Assembly: GCA_017408725.1 (NCBI GenBank)
Contig: JAFQUA010000008.1
Location: forward strand, 1 to 53,897
Source of the DNA: Oscillospiraceae bacterium
GTDB lineage: Bacteria > Bacillota_A > Clostridia > Oscillospirales > Oscillospiraceae
Length of the DNA: 53,897 bases
Reading direction: 5' to 3'
The notes under the pieces are model-generated. The model worked only from the letters and a program-made list of their open reading frames with translations. It ran no database searches and was not told the DNA's origin. Position numbers and translations under genes: made by a program. Within the stretch, counting starts at the first letter, position 1, and each line of letters begins with the position of its first letter. Shown here in pieces: positions 1-8,102 of this stretch.

Positions 1-85
1 ATTTCTACAGTTAATGTTATAGTCATTTTAATCACGTGCTTTCTATGTTTGTCTCGCAACTCACATATTAACACATGATTGCAAG

Positions 86-110
86 AGGAAGGGTTCGCCC
101 TTCCTTTTTG
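86..110 (+). terminator. Rho-independent terminator with TTCG loop
   Basis: An 8-bp perfect stem (86-93 with 98-105) closes on a TTCG tetraloop and is followed by a T-run. It would end a plus-strand gene lying left of the window. No gene is visible in 1-125 apart from this. Confidence 0.8.
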
Positions 111-125
111 CTTTCTTGCCAATAA

Positions 126-473
126 TTATTTTACACTAAGGATGATTTCACAAAACTTTCGGAAATTAAAGGAGCAGAGATAGCGGAAAACGCATCTTAT
201 CTCTGCTCGAATGTATCCGCACGGGAAATGAGTTTAGCGATTGGACAGAACCCCGGCTATATTAACAATATTGAGTCGGGAAAGTCTTTGCCATCCTTAC
301 CGGGTGTATTCTATATCTGCGATTACTTGGGAATTTCGGTAAGCGAGTTCTTTGATCTCGATACCAAAAATCCCACTAAGCTTAATGACATCATTAACGA
401 CCTTAAAAAGTTGGATGACCAACAGCTTGACAGCATCGCCAATCTCGTAAAGGGATTAACCAAGAAATAAATC
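126..473 (+). pseudogene. XRE/Cro-type HTH regulator, 5' end damaged
   Basis: The frame encodes a helix-turn-helix followed by the typical 'ICDYLGISVSEFFD' segment of small clostridial XRE repressors. The first ATG is at 228 (80 residues), which would begin inside the HTH, just before recognition-helix residues such as QNPGYINNIESGKSLP. Upstream the same frame stays open from 126, with no ATG, GTG or TTG, and only the last part of it (SAREM) looks like the family. A different frame at 142 starts ATG ATT TCA CAA and reads like a normal N-terminus for such regulators (MISQNFRKLKEQR) but stops at 181. An 11-bp perfect inverted repeat (172-182 and 198-208) lies exactly where the frames part. I infer a broken or chimeric gene; expression from ATG 228 is possible but would lack the first HTH helix. 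It sits in the inferred mobile element. Confidence 0.6.
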
Positions 474-492
474 GGGCACACAAGCAAATCTA

Positions 493-529
493 AAAAGGAC
501 GATGACCCAAATCAGTCATCGTCCTTTTG
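493..529 (+). terminator. Hairpin terminator after the HTH gene
   Basis: A 14-bp perfect stem (493-506 with 515-528) with an 8-nt loop. A-rich and T-rich ends allow it to work in either direction. Confidence 0.7.
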
Positions 530-610
530 ACATAGATGCCTAACAACCATTTAGTGTACCTACTATGCGGCAGCTTTAAAAATTTCCCCTTATTTTTTCC
601 CTTACGGGGA

Positions 611-716
611 TGGTAAACGATGGTTAATGGCGGTTAAAAGTGGTAGGTAAATGTTTGAAATAGGCTAGTATTTAGTAGTAAACAGTAAACTTTGGTTAAA
701 GAAAGTAAATGTCCAG
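611..716. repeat. Short phased repeats beside the att site
   Basis: Four variants of a GGTTAAA-like word start at 611, 621, 631 and 641, a 10-bp period. They are followed by several AGTAAA words between about 678 and 716. Arrays of this sort next to an attachment site are typical of integrase arm-type sites; that role is inferred. The 471-870 interval otherwise holds no convincing gene. Confidence 0.45.
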
Positions 717-721
717 CCAAA

Positions 722-744
722 TTCAAATCCCTCTCACTCCGCCA
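722..744 (+). other. Putative attR: displaced 3' end of tRNA-Ser
   Basis: The 23 bases match the 3' end of a clostridial tRNA-Ser: T-loop TTCAAAT, T-stem CCCTC, acceptor strand TCACTCC, discriminator G and CCA. The 5' T-stem strand and the rest of the tRNA are missing immediately upstream, so this is not a tRNA gene. A terminator follows directly, as expected for the original tRNA. Tyrosine integrases often use tRNA 3' ends, so the simplest reading is that an element lies to the left and this is its right junction. Confidence 0.65.
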
Positions 745-748
745 AGAG

Positions 749-773
749 CCGCACCCAAAGGGTGCGGTTTTTT
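749..773 (+). terminator. Terminator of the original tRNA gene
   Basis: An 8-bp GC-rich perfect stem (749-756 with 760-767) with a 3-nt loop and six T's, beginning five bases after the tRNA-type CCA. Confidence 0.85.
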
Positions 774-824
774 ACATTATAGTTGAGGGATTTGAACCCA
801 CTTAATGCAATGCTTCTTAAAAAG

Positions 825-850
825 GAACCGCGCCCCAAAGGGTGCGGTTT
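825..850 (-). terminator. Terminator of the phosphohexomutase operon
   Basis: A 10-bp stem (826-835 with 840-849, one G-T pair) nearly repeats the hairpin at 749. On the minus strand it is followed by TTCCTTTTT, which suits the end of the gene at 871. Confidence 0.7.
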
Positions 851-870
851 CTATTTGATCGCTGTATATG

Positions 871-2373
871 TTAATTTAGGGATTTCAACAGGGAGGAAGC
901 ATCCAGCTTATCATACTTTGCCAGGAATCCGGCCAGTTCACCGGCGATCTGCTTCCAACCGCCTACGCAGTTGCTTTCAATGTTCAGCGGCAGCAGGGGA
1001 TCGTGGAGGGAAAGGCGCAGCAGGAACCAGCCGTTGCCGTGGGCATCATCCAGATTCACACGGACACCCTCGTAATTGCTGGGAGCCAGAGTCCAGCCCG
1101 ACTGATTCTGGGCGTAGGCGGTCAGCTCGTCGATGACCTGCTGGCCGTAAGGCTTGAATTCATCCATCAGGATGTTCATACGGAATTCCACACTTTCGGC
1201 GGGCTCTTCCAGAGACGCGATCATAGATTCCAGCGTGTAGCCTTCTTTTTTGCCTCTTGCCAGCTCGATGAGCAGCTTTGTCACGATGTATGCGCCGTCA
1301 TCCAGGAAATAGTTCTCCTTAAAAGCGCCGTGACCGGAAGTTTCGATGGCAAGCTGGCTGTCCTGACCCAGACCATTCAAACGGATGGACTCATTGATAA
1401 CATTGCGGTAGCCGCGCTTAAAGCGGTGATGGATACCACCCTTGCTCTCGATAAACTTTGCAAGACCGGTGGAGGTAATGGAGTCGGTGACGATGGTAGT
1501 ACCGGGATGATCCCGCAGCAAAATGGCAGAGAGCATGGCAATGATGCGGTTGCGGTTCAGTTCACTGCCGTCAGAAAGGACAGCGCCTGCACGGTCAACG
1601 TCGGTATCGAAAATAATGCCTAGATCGGCGTTGGTTTCCTTTACGGCTTCGGTAATGGATTCCATGGCTTCTTTGTTTTCGGGGTTGGGGATGTGATTGG
1701 GGAAGCTGCCATCGGGATTCAGATAGCGGCTGCCGTCGGTGTTTGCGCCCAGAGGCTTCAAAACCTTGTCGGCATAGAAACCGCCGGCACCGTTACCGGC
1801 ATCCACAACGATGCGGAAGCCTGCCAGAGGCTGCTCATCGCCGGTAGCGGCACGGATCTTATCTGCAAGGATCTTGGCGTATGTATCCATAAACTGATCG
1901 CACACAAGGCTGCCAACCGGCAGGCCGGTGACATCAGCGCCTTCTGCGTAGGCGAGGATCTCCTTGATATCGCCCTTTTCCAGGCCGCCTTCTGCGGTAA
2001 AGAACTTGAAACCGTTGCGGTTGAAGGGCAGGTGGCTGGCGGTGATCATGACACTTCCGTCAAACCGGTAGCCTTCGGTAACGGTGGACATAAACATAGC
2101 GGGTGTGCTGGCCATGCCGAAGTCGGTCACATTCAGACCCTGCTCCACCATAGCTTCACAAATCCAACGCGAAAGCGCTTCACCGGAGAGACGGGAATCA
2201 CGACCAACAGCAACACGAAGGGCTTTCGTGTTGTTCTTTTTGATTAGCCAGAGAGCAAAACCTCTGCCGATGTTGCGGCAGACTTCTTCAGTCAGGTTAA
2301 TATGCTGACCTTCGATACCCTCCAGCGCGACACCGCGGATATCACTGCCGTTTTGAAGTTTTTTATAATCCAT
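871..2373 (-). CDS. Phosphoglucomutase/phosphomannomutase family protein
   Basis: An alpha-D-phosphohexomutase of about 500 residues, interconverting hexose 1- and 6-phosphates for cell-wall or glycogen precursors; which sugar is preferred cannot be read from sequence. The active-site serine lies in MITASHLP (about residue 112), the metal loop in DTDVDR (about 256-261), and the C-terminal phosphate-binding domain contains LRLSLHDPLLPLNIES. There are two candidate ATGs, 2379 and 2373; the AAAGGAG is only one base from the first but seven from the second, so 2373 is preferred. It is last in a minus-strand run ylmH-DUF896-this gene and is followed by a terminator at 825-850. Confidence 0.92.
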   Translation of the reverse strand: MDYKKLQNGSDIRGVALEGIEGQHINLTEEVCRNIGRGFALWLIKKNNTKALRVAVGRDSRLSGEALSRWICEAMVEQGLNVTDFGMASTPAMFMSTVTEGYRFDGSVMITASHLPFNRNGFKFFTAEGGLEKGDIKEILAYAEGADVTGLPVGSLVCDQFMDTYAKILADKIRAATGDEQPLAGFRIVVDAGNGAGGFYADKVLKPLGANTDGSRYLNPDGSFPNHIPNPENKEAMESITEAVKETNADLGIIFDTDVDRAGAVLSDGSELNRNRIIAMLSAILLRDHPGTTIVTDSITSTGLAKFIESKGGIHHRFKRGYRNVINESIRLNGLGQDSQLAIETSGHGAFKENYFLDDGAYIVTKLLIELARGKKEGYTLESMIASLEEPAESVEFRMNILMDEFKPYGQQVIDELTAYAQNQSGWTLAPSNYEGVRVNLDDAHGNGWFLLRLSLHDPLLPLNIESNCVGGWKQIAGELAGFLAKYDKLDASSLLKSLN

Positions 2374-2396
2374 ATTCATTCTCCTTTGAATAAAAT

Positions 2397-2603
2397 TTAC
2401 TGTTTAGGGCCGACTTTCTTTTTGGTTCCGTCGGGCTGTACGATGTATGTGTTTTCCAGATGGCCGACGAGGCTTGCTTTCACGGAGTCGATATAAATTC
2501 TGCGCAGCTTGTCCCGCTCTGCAAGCTCCTCTTCGCTTAAACCATCCGCTTTTGCTTTTTTCGCCAATTCATTGATCCTTGCAATGACATCATCCATTTT
2601 CAT
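2397..2603 (-). CDS. ynzC: DUF896 (YnzC-like) family protein
   Basis: A 68-residue, highly charged protein of the DUF896/UPF0291 family, found across Firmicutes; B. subtilis YnzC is a small helical hairpin of unclear function. The sequence shows the family pattern INELAKKAKADGLSEEE followed by a basic C-terminus. The ribosome binding site GAGGT overlaps the TGA stop of ylmH upstream, so the two are probably translationally coupled. 23 bp separate it from the phosphohexomutase gene. Confidence 0.88.
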   Translation of the reverse strand: MKMDDVIARINELAKKAKADGLSEEELAERDKLRRIYIDSVKASLVGHLENTYIVQPDGTKKKVGPKQ

Positions 2604-2612
2604 AGCGTTACC

Positions 2613-3398
2613 TCACAAATATCTGTGGATCAGGATGCTGATCCGTCCTTTTTTTGTTTGCCCGTTAACCTCTGCCAGTAAGATCTTGCCGCTTCCACGC
2701 AAAGCAATTTTTGAACCCTCAGCTACGGCTTTATCAGGTTTTTCGCAGGGCAGGCTGTTTACGGTTACTTTGCCCGCGGCAATATATTGCGCAGCCAGGG
2801 ATCTTCCAATACGGAATCCGGAGCTGATGACACTGTCAAGCCGTAAAGAGGCAAGTGTATCTCTGATCATTTTGACTTCCGGTTCGGGAATGTTGGCTTC
2901 ATTTTGGGGAATTTGCGCTATATGCAGCTTCGTTCTGCCTGCGGAAGTAAAGCTCTGAAGCAGATAGGGGGCGATCTCCGAAGTTATAAACAGATCACAG
3001 CTTCCTTTGTCAACACAGATATCGCCGATGGCATTTCTTGCAATTCCGCTTCCAATCAGGGCACCCAGAAAATCCCGGTGGGTCGGCGTGTCTCCCTCGT
3101 AGAAAGTGCATCTAAGGCAGGCAATCGGTGACTCATCAGATTTCAGCCAATCTACACAAAGATAATCGGGAAGATATACAAGCATTTTGCGCTCGGCATC
3201 CTCATAACCGCCGAATGCATACAAATTTTCCGGTTCACCAAACAGATATCTTGCCATTTCCTGCTCACGGGGAGTAAGAAAGGGGGTGTGGGCTGGAATA
3301 TTGCGCTTCATTCCGGAATTGATCTTATCCCAGAGCATGGAAAGAAGCATCCTGTCTTCCTGGGTCTGGGCAATTTTCTCGATTTTACTGCGATCCAT
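2613..3398 (-). CDS. ylmH: YlmH-like S4-domain RNA-binding protein
   Basis: 261 residues, with a C-terminal S4 RNA-binding domain (about residues 180-240, LDSVISSGFRIGRSLAAQYI...GKVTVN) and the N-terminal YlmH domain. YlmH family proteins bind RNA and ribosomes and have been linked to rescue of stalled ribosomes and to division; family knowledge, not visible here. The start at 3398 follows GGTGA and gives MDRSKIEK; the open frame continues upstream to 3581 but that part is not conserved. In many Firmicutes ylmH lies in the sepF/divIVA cluster; here it stands alone with DUF896 and a hexomutase. A TTGCAA-16-TATAAT promoter lies just upstream. Confidence 0.9.
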   Translation of the reverse strand: MDRSKIEKIAQTQEDRMLLSMLWDKINSGMKRNIPAHTPFLTPREQEMARYLFGEPENLYAFGGYEDAERKMLVYLPDYLCVDWLKSDESPIACLRCTFYEGDTPTHRDFLGALIGSGIARNAIGDICVDKGSCDLFITSEIAPYLLQSFTSAGRTKLHIAQIPQNEANIPEPEVKMIRDTLASLRLDSVISSGFRIGRSLAAQYIAAGKVTVNSLPCEKPDKAVAEGSKIALRGSGKILLAEVNGQTKKGRISILIHRYL

Positions 3399-3413
3399 AC
3401 TATCACCGAGAGT

Positions 3414-3441
3414 ATTATACCATAGCTTTTGTTGATTGCAA
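3414..3441 (-). promoter_or_regulatory. SigA-type promoter for ylmH
   Basis: On the minus strand, -35 TTGCAA (3436-3441) and -10 TATAAT (3414-3419) are separated by 16 bp. It is back to back with the promoter at 3453. Confidence 0.7.
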
Positions 3442-3452
3442 GGAAGTTTTTC

Positions 3453-3481
3453 TTGTACTTGTGTTTGGTCTGTCGTATAAT
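3453..3481 (+). promoter_or_regulatory. SigA-type promoter for the flavoprotein operon
   Basis: -35 TTGTAC (3453-3458), 17-bp spacer, -10 TATAAT (3476-3481). Transcription would begin near 3488, leaving a leader of about 16 nt before the TTG start at 3504. Confidence 0.75.
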
Positions 3482-3503
3482 AAAGAAAAGGACGGTGAAT
3501 GCT

Positions 3504-4718
3504 TTGATCATCGGAATCATTGGTGCCGGAGCATCCGGCATGGCAGCTGCTTTGGCTGCCGCACAGAATCCAGATAATCAAATACTGCTTTATGAGCGGC
3601 AGGTCCGGGTCGGCAGAAAACTGCAGGCAACCGGAAACGGACGCTGTAATTTAACCAATCTGAATGCTACTGCAGATTCCTATCATGGAGACCAGCCTGA
3701 ATTTGCAGCGGAGGCAATTTCCGCGTTTTCTGTTGAACAGACATTGGATTGGTTCCGGTCACTTGGACTATATACGGTTGCAGAAGCTTCCGGAAGGGTG
3801 TACCCATATTCCGACCAAGCCAACTCTGTGGTGGATATTCTTCGGTTTGCGTTGATGCGACCGAATATTGAACTGCGCACCGGTGTGGAAGTGACGAAGA
3901 TCAAACGCAGTGGAGCAGGTTTTCTTGTTGAGGACGGAAATACTTCCACCTGTTGCGATAAGTTAATTATTGCCTGCGGAGGTCTTGCGGGAACGAAGCT
4001 TGGCGGTTCTATGGCGGGTTATAAGCTGCTCAAATCCATGGGGCATAAGATCACAAAGCTGCGTCCGACCCTTGTGCAGCTAAAGAGCAGTTGGAATGGA
4101 TGTGTTTCCCTGAAAGGTGTTCGCGCTAATTGCCGTGCATCCATTTATTGTGGAGAAAGACTCCATAGTGAAAGCATTGGAGAATTGCAGTTTACGGAGT
4201 ACGGTCTTTCAGGTCCTGTTATCTTTGAGATTTCCCGTGATGTTTGCTACGGCGCAGGGGATTGGCACTGCCGGTTGGATTTTCTTCCCGATATGGAGGA
4301 AGCGGAACTGCTGAGCGCCCTAAATCTTCGCAGGGGCAGAGCGCTTCCGGTTGAAGAACTACTTACCGGAATTTTGCATAATCGTTTGGGCCGTGTTTTG
4401 GCGGCAGCCGCAGGCATTCGCGGGCAGCGAACAACAGTAGATTTGACGGATGCGGAATTGAATACTGTATGTGAGATCGTAAAAGGGCTCGATGTTGTTT
4501 TGACAGAAACTATGGGTATGGACAGCGCCCAGGTGACAGCCGGTGGTGCGGTTACCGATGAATTTGACCCAAAAACCATGGAAAGCAGGCTTGTTCCGGG
4601 GCTCTATGCCTGCGGTGAAGTGCTGGATATCGATGGCGATTGCGGCGGCTATAATCTGCAGTGGGCATGGAGTTCCGGTATGCTGGCAGGCAGAAACGTA
4701 GGTGAGGTGAAAGAATGA
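3504..4718 (+). CDS. BaiN/HI0933-family NAD(P)/FAD-dependent oxidoreductase
   Basis: About 404 residues. The N-terminus has the FAD-binding dinucleotide motif IIGAGASGMAAA, then the family signature GRKLQATGNGRCNLTN (about residues 43-58), and a C-terminal GLYACGEVLDIDGDCGGYN with the second FAD contact. Members of this family include BaiN, proposed in bile acid dehydroxylation, but most have no known substrate and nothing here points to bile acids. The proposed start is TTG at 3504, with GGTGA 5 nt before it; earlier in-frame codons lie upstream of the predicted transcription start or too close to AAGGA. The TGA overlaps the ATG of the next gene (ATGA), suggesting coupling to a second flavoprotein. 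Confidence 0.88.
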   Translation: MIIGIIGAGASGMAAALAAAQNPDNQILLYERQVRVGRKLQATGNGRCNLTNLNATADSYHGDQPEFAAEAISAFSVEQTLDWFRSLGLYTVAEASGRVYPYSDQANSVVDILRFALMRPNIELRTGVEVTKIKRSGAGFLVEDGNTSTCCDKLIIACGGLAGTKLGGSMAGYKLLKSMGHKITKLRPTLVQLKSSWNGCVSLKGVRANCRASIYCGERLHSESIGELQFTEYGLSGPVIFEISRDVCYGAGDWHCRLDFLPDMEEAELLSALNLRRGRALPVEELLTGILHNRLGRVLAAAAGIRGQRTTVDLTDAELNTVCEIVKGLDVVLTETMGMDSAQVTAGGAVTDEFDPKTMESRLVPGLYACGEVLDIDGDCGGYNLQWAWSSGMLAGRNVGEVKE

Positions 4719-6304
4719 TTCGTATACAGGATATATCCATGGCACCCAGTCACAATGTGGATCAGCTGATCTATGAAGCCGCTCAGCTTTTGCGCATCTC
4801 GGCATCCAAGATCCGCAATTTGATCATTGTGCGCCGTTCTGTGGACGCCAGAAAGAAACCGGATGTCCGCATCATTTATACTGTGGATGTTGATGTTTCC
4901 GGAAACGAGGGAAAGATCCTTCGCTCAAGCGGCTGCAAGCGGGCGGCAATTGCGAAAAATGAATATTACCGTGTTCCTAAAACATCCATCGTACCGGAAA
5001 ACAGGCCGGTTGTTGTGGGCTTTGGCCCTGCGGGTATGTTTGCCGCATTAGTGCTGGCTATGAGCGGATTAAAACCGTTGGTATTGGAACGGGGCGAAGA
5101 CGCATTGACCCGTAATGAAAAAGTGCAGCGCTTTTTTGAAACGGGTGAATTGGACCCCGAAAGCAATGTACAGTTCGGTGAGGGCGGAGCAGGCACTTTT
5201 TCCGACGGAAAGCTGAATACCAGCGTGAACAATGTGCGGATCGGCTGGATCCTGGAACAGTTTGTGAAAGCAGGTGCCCGGGAGAATATTCTTTATGATG
5301 CGAAGCCCCATGTGGGAACGGATGTTCTGCTGAAAGTGGTTCAAAATCTGCGTAAACGCATCATTTCTCTCGGTGGCGAGGTGCGATTTGGAGCAAAGGT
5401 GACGGGGCTTTTGCTGGATAACGGCAAGGTTAAGGGCATAGCTTTGGAAAATGGTGAGAAGATTCTTACGGATCATTTGATCCTAGCCATTGGTCACAGC
5501 GCCAGAGATACCTTCTCTATGCTGAAAGATATGAAAGTACCTATGGAACCGAAGCCCTTTGCCATGGGTGTCCGCATTGAGCACAAGCAATCCATGATCG
5601 ATTTTTCTCAGTACGGAACAAACGAGCTTCCGCTTCCGCCGGCTGATTATAAGCTGGTAAAACATCTTGAGGGTGGTACAGTCTATACTTTCTGTATGTG
5701 CCCAGGAGGTTATGTTGTAGCTGCGGCTTCTGAGGAAGGTATGGTTGTTACCAACGGTATGAGCTATGCGGACCGCGATGGAGAGAATGCCAATGCCGCA
5801 CTGCTGGTGACAGTAAATCCATCTGAATTTCCTTACGAAGGCCCTCTTGGTGGCGTTCAGTGGCAGCGGGATTTGGAAGCAAAAGCATATGCGGTGTCCG
5901 GAAGCTACCGGGCCCCGGCGCAAAGGGTAGGCGATTTCTTAAAGGGACAGCTCAGTACGGATTGCGGCAGCGTGAGACCCACTTACCGCCCAGGGGTGTT
6001 CTGGTGCAACCTTCAGGATGTGCTCCCTAAAAAGATCACGGATGCGCTGAAGTCTGCCTTGCCGCTGCTTGACAGAAATCTTGCCGGTTTTGCCCATCCG
6101 GATGCTGTGCTTACAGCACCGGAAACCAGAAGTTCGTCTCCTGTGCGGATTTTGCGGGACGAAAACAGACAGTCTGCGGTGAAAGGCTTATATCCCTGCG
6201 GCGAAGGCGCAGGCTATGCCGGCGGAATTATGTCTGCCGCGGTAGACGGGATCTTGTGTGCAGAAGCTGTGATCGCTGCGTTGGAGGGAAATTCCAATGA
6301 ATGA
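4715..6304 (+). CDS. FAD-dependent dehydrogenase (COG2509 family)
   Basis: 529 residues. An N-terminal alpha/beta part of about 95 residues precedes a dinucleotide motif VVVGFGPAGMFAALVLA (about 100-116), then the family stretch NVQFGEGGAGTFSDGKLNT, and a C-terminal LYPCGEGAGYAGGIMSAAVDG that contacts FAD. The family is widespread in anaerobes and its substrate is unknown. It starts within the stop of the preceding flavoprotein and overlaps the following CPBP gene by 8 bp, so the three are one translationally coupled operon. Confidence 0.9.
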   Translation: MIRIQDISMAPSHNVDQLIYEAAQLLRISASKIRNLIIVRRSVDARKKPDVRIIYTVDVDVSGNEGKILRSSGCKRAAIAKNEYYRVPKTSIVPENRPVVVGFGPAGMFAALVLAMSGLKPLVLERGEDALTRNEKVQRFFETGELDPESNVQFGEGGAGTFSDGKLNTSVNNVRIGWILEQFVKAGARENILYDAKPHVGTDVLLKVVQNLRKRIISLGGEVRFGAKVTGLLLDNGKVKGIALENGEKILTDHLILAIGHSARDTFSMLKDMKVPMEPKPFAMGVRIEHKQSMIDFSQYGTNELPLPPADYKLVKHLEGGTVYTFCMCPGGYVVAAASEEGMVVTNGMSYADRDGENANAALLVTVNPSEFPYEGPLGGVQWQRDLEAKAYAVSGSYRAPAQRVGDFLKGQLSTDCGSVRPTYRPGVFWCNLQDVLPKKITDALKSALPLLDRNLAGFAHPDAVLTAPETRSSSPVRILRDENRQSAVKGLYPCGEGAGYAGGIMSAAVDGILCAEAVIAALEGNSNE

Positions 6305-7289
6305 TAAACAGATCTGTGCGCAGCTTCGCCAGAAATTTGGAACAGTTGGATTGGCGCTTCTGATGTATTACGGCATCATGAATGCTGCGGTTATCCTTGT
6401 CTGTGTAGGGCATACGGTTCTTTTGATTCTTTCGTATTTGCTGACGGATCCCAAAGCACTTCTATCAGAAGCAGTGATGAATTCTGTTCTTGACAGCGTG
6501 ATCAATAACGGCTGGGGATATCTTCTGGCAACACTTATCGGCTCTGTACTTTTACTGATGTGGAAGAAAAGACAGTTTTGTTTTCGTGATATCTGGGTGC
6601 AACAAAAACCTATGAAAGCCGGAAGCTTTTTCATGCTTTTGACCATCTTCATTAGCGCGCAGGCGTTGGTTCAGTTCACGGCAGCTTATATGGAATGGTT
6701 TTTCGGTATTTTTGATATTTCCGTGATGGATGCGCTGGAGGAAATGTCGGTAACCGGTGACAGTCTCAGCATGTTCCTATATGCGTGTATCGCGGCACCC
6801 CTCTTTGAAGAAGTGATCTTCCGCGGATATGTATTAAGAAAACTGGAGCCCTACGGCAGAAAATTTGCAATACTCGGGTCTGCTTTCTTATTTGGTATTT
6901 TTCACGGAAATATCCTGCAGACACCTTTTGCCTTCGTGGTTGGATTGATCCTCGGTTATGTGACTTTGGAATATTCCATTGTGTGGGCGATGTTGCTGCA
7001 TTTAATCAACAATCTGATCCTTGGGGACTCTTTAACACGAATTATGCAGCTGCTGCCGCCCTGGGTCGGGGAACTGATTTTTGCTGCTGTTATTTGGGGA
7101 AGTTTTCTGGGGGCGGTTATCATTCTGATCGTAAAGCGCAAGCAGGTGTTTGCCTGTTTTTCCGGACCGAAGATCCACCCGCTTTGCTTGAAGAGTTTCT
7201 TTACCTCTCCGGGTATCTTGATTTTGACCGGTGTGATGCTTTGCAACATCTTTTTAAGTGTTTTGATGATGATCATTGGACAGATATAG
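6297..7289 (+). CDS. CPBP-family intramembrane glutamic protease
   Basis: 330 residues with about eight membrane segments. The protease motifs are present: FEEVIFRG (EExxxR, about residues 170-176), FGIFHGN (FxxxH, about 200) and LHLINN (HxxxN, about 235). Family members include CAAX endopeptidases and bacteriocin self-immunity proteins; the target is unknown here. It overlaps the stop of the flavoprotein gene by 8 bp, which ties it to redox genes rather than to a bacteriocin cluster. A terminator follows at 7293. Confidence 0.9.
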   Translation: MNDKQICAQLRQKFGTVGLALLMYYGIMNAAVILVCVGHTVLLILSYLLTDPKALLSEAVMNSVLDSVINNGWGYLLATLIGSVLLLMWKKRQFCFRDIWVQQKPMKAGSFFMLLTIFISAQALVQFTAAYMEWFFGIFDISVMDALEEMSVTGDSLSMFLYACIAAPLFEEVIFRGYVLRKLEPYGRKFAILGSAFLFGIFHGNILQTPFAFVVGLILGYVTLEYSIVWAMLLHLINNLILGDSLTRIMQLLPPWVGELIFAAVIWGSFLGAVIILIVKRKQVFACFSGPKIHPLCLKSFFTSPGILILTGVMLCNIFLSVLMMIIGQI

Positions 7290-7292
7290 CAT

Positions 7293-7328
7293 AAGCCTGC
7301 AGTGATTTCTGAACTGCAGGCTTTTTTT
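7293..7328 (+). terminator. Rho-independent terminator
   Basis: An 11-bp perfect stem (7293-7303 with 7313-7323) followed by seven T's ends the flavoprotein/CPBP operon. It abuts the convergent DUF1294 gene. Confidence 0.9.
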
Positions 7329-7581
7329 ATGTCATCAAAACAACCGCCAGTACAATCTGCAATACGAGGATCACAGGTATGCCGATGTTAAATTTCAGAT
7401 GCTTGGTTTTGTGGCGGAATGTGTACATGCCGGCAAGAGTACCAAGGCTGCCGCCGATGACAGCGGCGCCTATCAACACTTTTTCCGGAATACGCCACTT
7501 CTTTTTTCTGGCTTTTTGCTTATCGGAGAGCATAAGCAGGAAGGCTGCTGCATTGATTAGTATCAGGTAACCGGTCAGCAT
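7327..7581 (-). CDS. DUF1294 small membrane protein
   Basis: 84 residues with three hydrophobic segments. The family core, SDKxxAxxxxWRIPExxL followed by GGSLGTLAGMYTFRHKTKHxKF, is plain, so this is a DUF1294 protein; its function is unknown. It lies between convergent and divergent neighbours, with 29 bp to the divergent lipoprotein gene. Confidence 0.9.
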   Translation of the reverse strand: MLTGYLILINAAAFLLMLSDKQKARKKKWRIPEKVLIGAAVIGGSLGTLAGMYTFRHKTKHLKFNIGIPVILVLQIVLAVVLMT

Positions 7582-7610
7582 AAATCTGGTTCCTTTCTGG
7601 AGGGATAGTT

Positions 7611-8102
7611 GTGAAAAAAGTATGGTTTATCATTCTGGCAGCTCTGATGCTTACGGGCTGTGCTGCGTCAGAAACATTTGAAACAGTAGGGGATGATTAT
7701 GATGCAGTGCAGGTTTTTTCGCCATCCAAGCTGATATTTGCGATACCAGAAGATGCTGCGGCGCCGGTCATCCAGGGAAACGACGGTGTGCTGTATTTTT
7801 GTGATGGGTATGAGATCATGGTGCAGACCCTTGCAGGTGGTTATTTGGACCGGTCACTGCGATTGCTTACCGGATATGATTCCAGTTCGCTAACGGTAAT
7901 GACAACACAGATCGGGGATACGGCAAGATATGAAAGCACCTGGATTTCCGCAGGAGAGGCCGGTGACCATGTGGGCAGAACCGTGATTATCGATGATGGG
8001 GTCTATCATTACAGCTTAAGTGTGATGGCTCCGGCAGAAGAAGCAGGAAGCCTGCAGGAAAGCTGGCAGGAACTGTTTTCCTCAATTAAGCTTCAATCCT
8101 GA
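7611..8102 (+). CDS. Small lipoprotein, function unknown
   Basis: 163 residues from a GTG start preceded by GGAGGG. A lysine-tipped signal peptide ends in the lipobox LTGC (Cys17), so the mature protein should be lipid-anchored outside the membrane. The rest is beta-rich and soluble (residues 30-160), without a recognised domain. Its last codons overlap the convergent WYL regulator by 10 bp. Confidence 0.85.
   Translation: MKKVWFIILAALMLTGCAASETFETVGDDYDAVQVFSPSKLIFAIPEDAAAPVIQGNDGVLYFCDGYEIMVQTLAGGYLDRSLRLLTGYDSSSLTVMTTQIGDTARYESTWISAGEAGDHVGRTVIIDDGVYHYSLSVMAPAEEAGSLQESWQELFSSIKLQS

Noticed and set aside
722..744. A complete tRNA gene
   Set aside because: Only the 3' end is present; no anticodon arm, D arm or 5' acceptor strand upstream.
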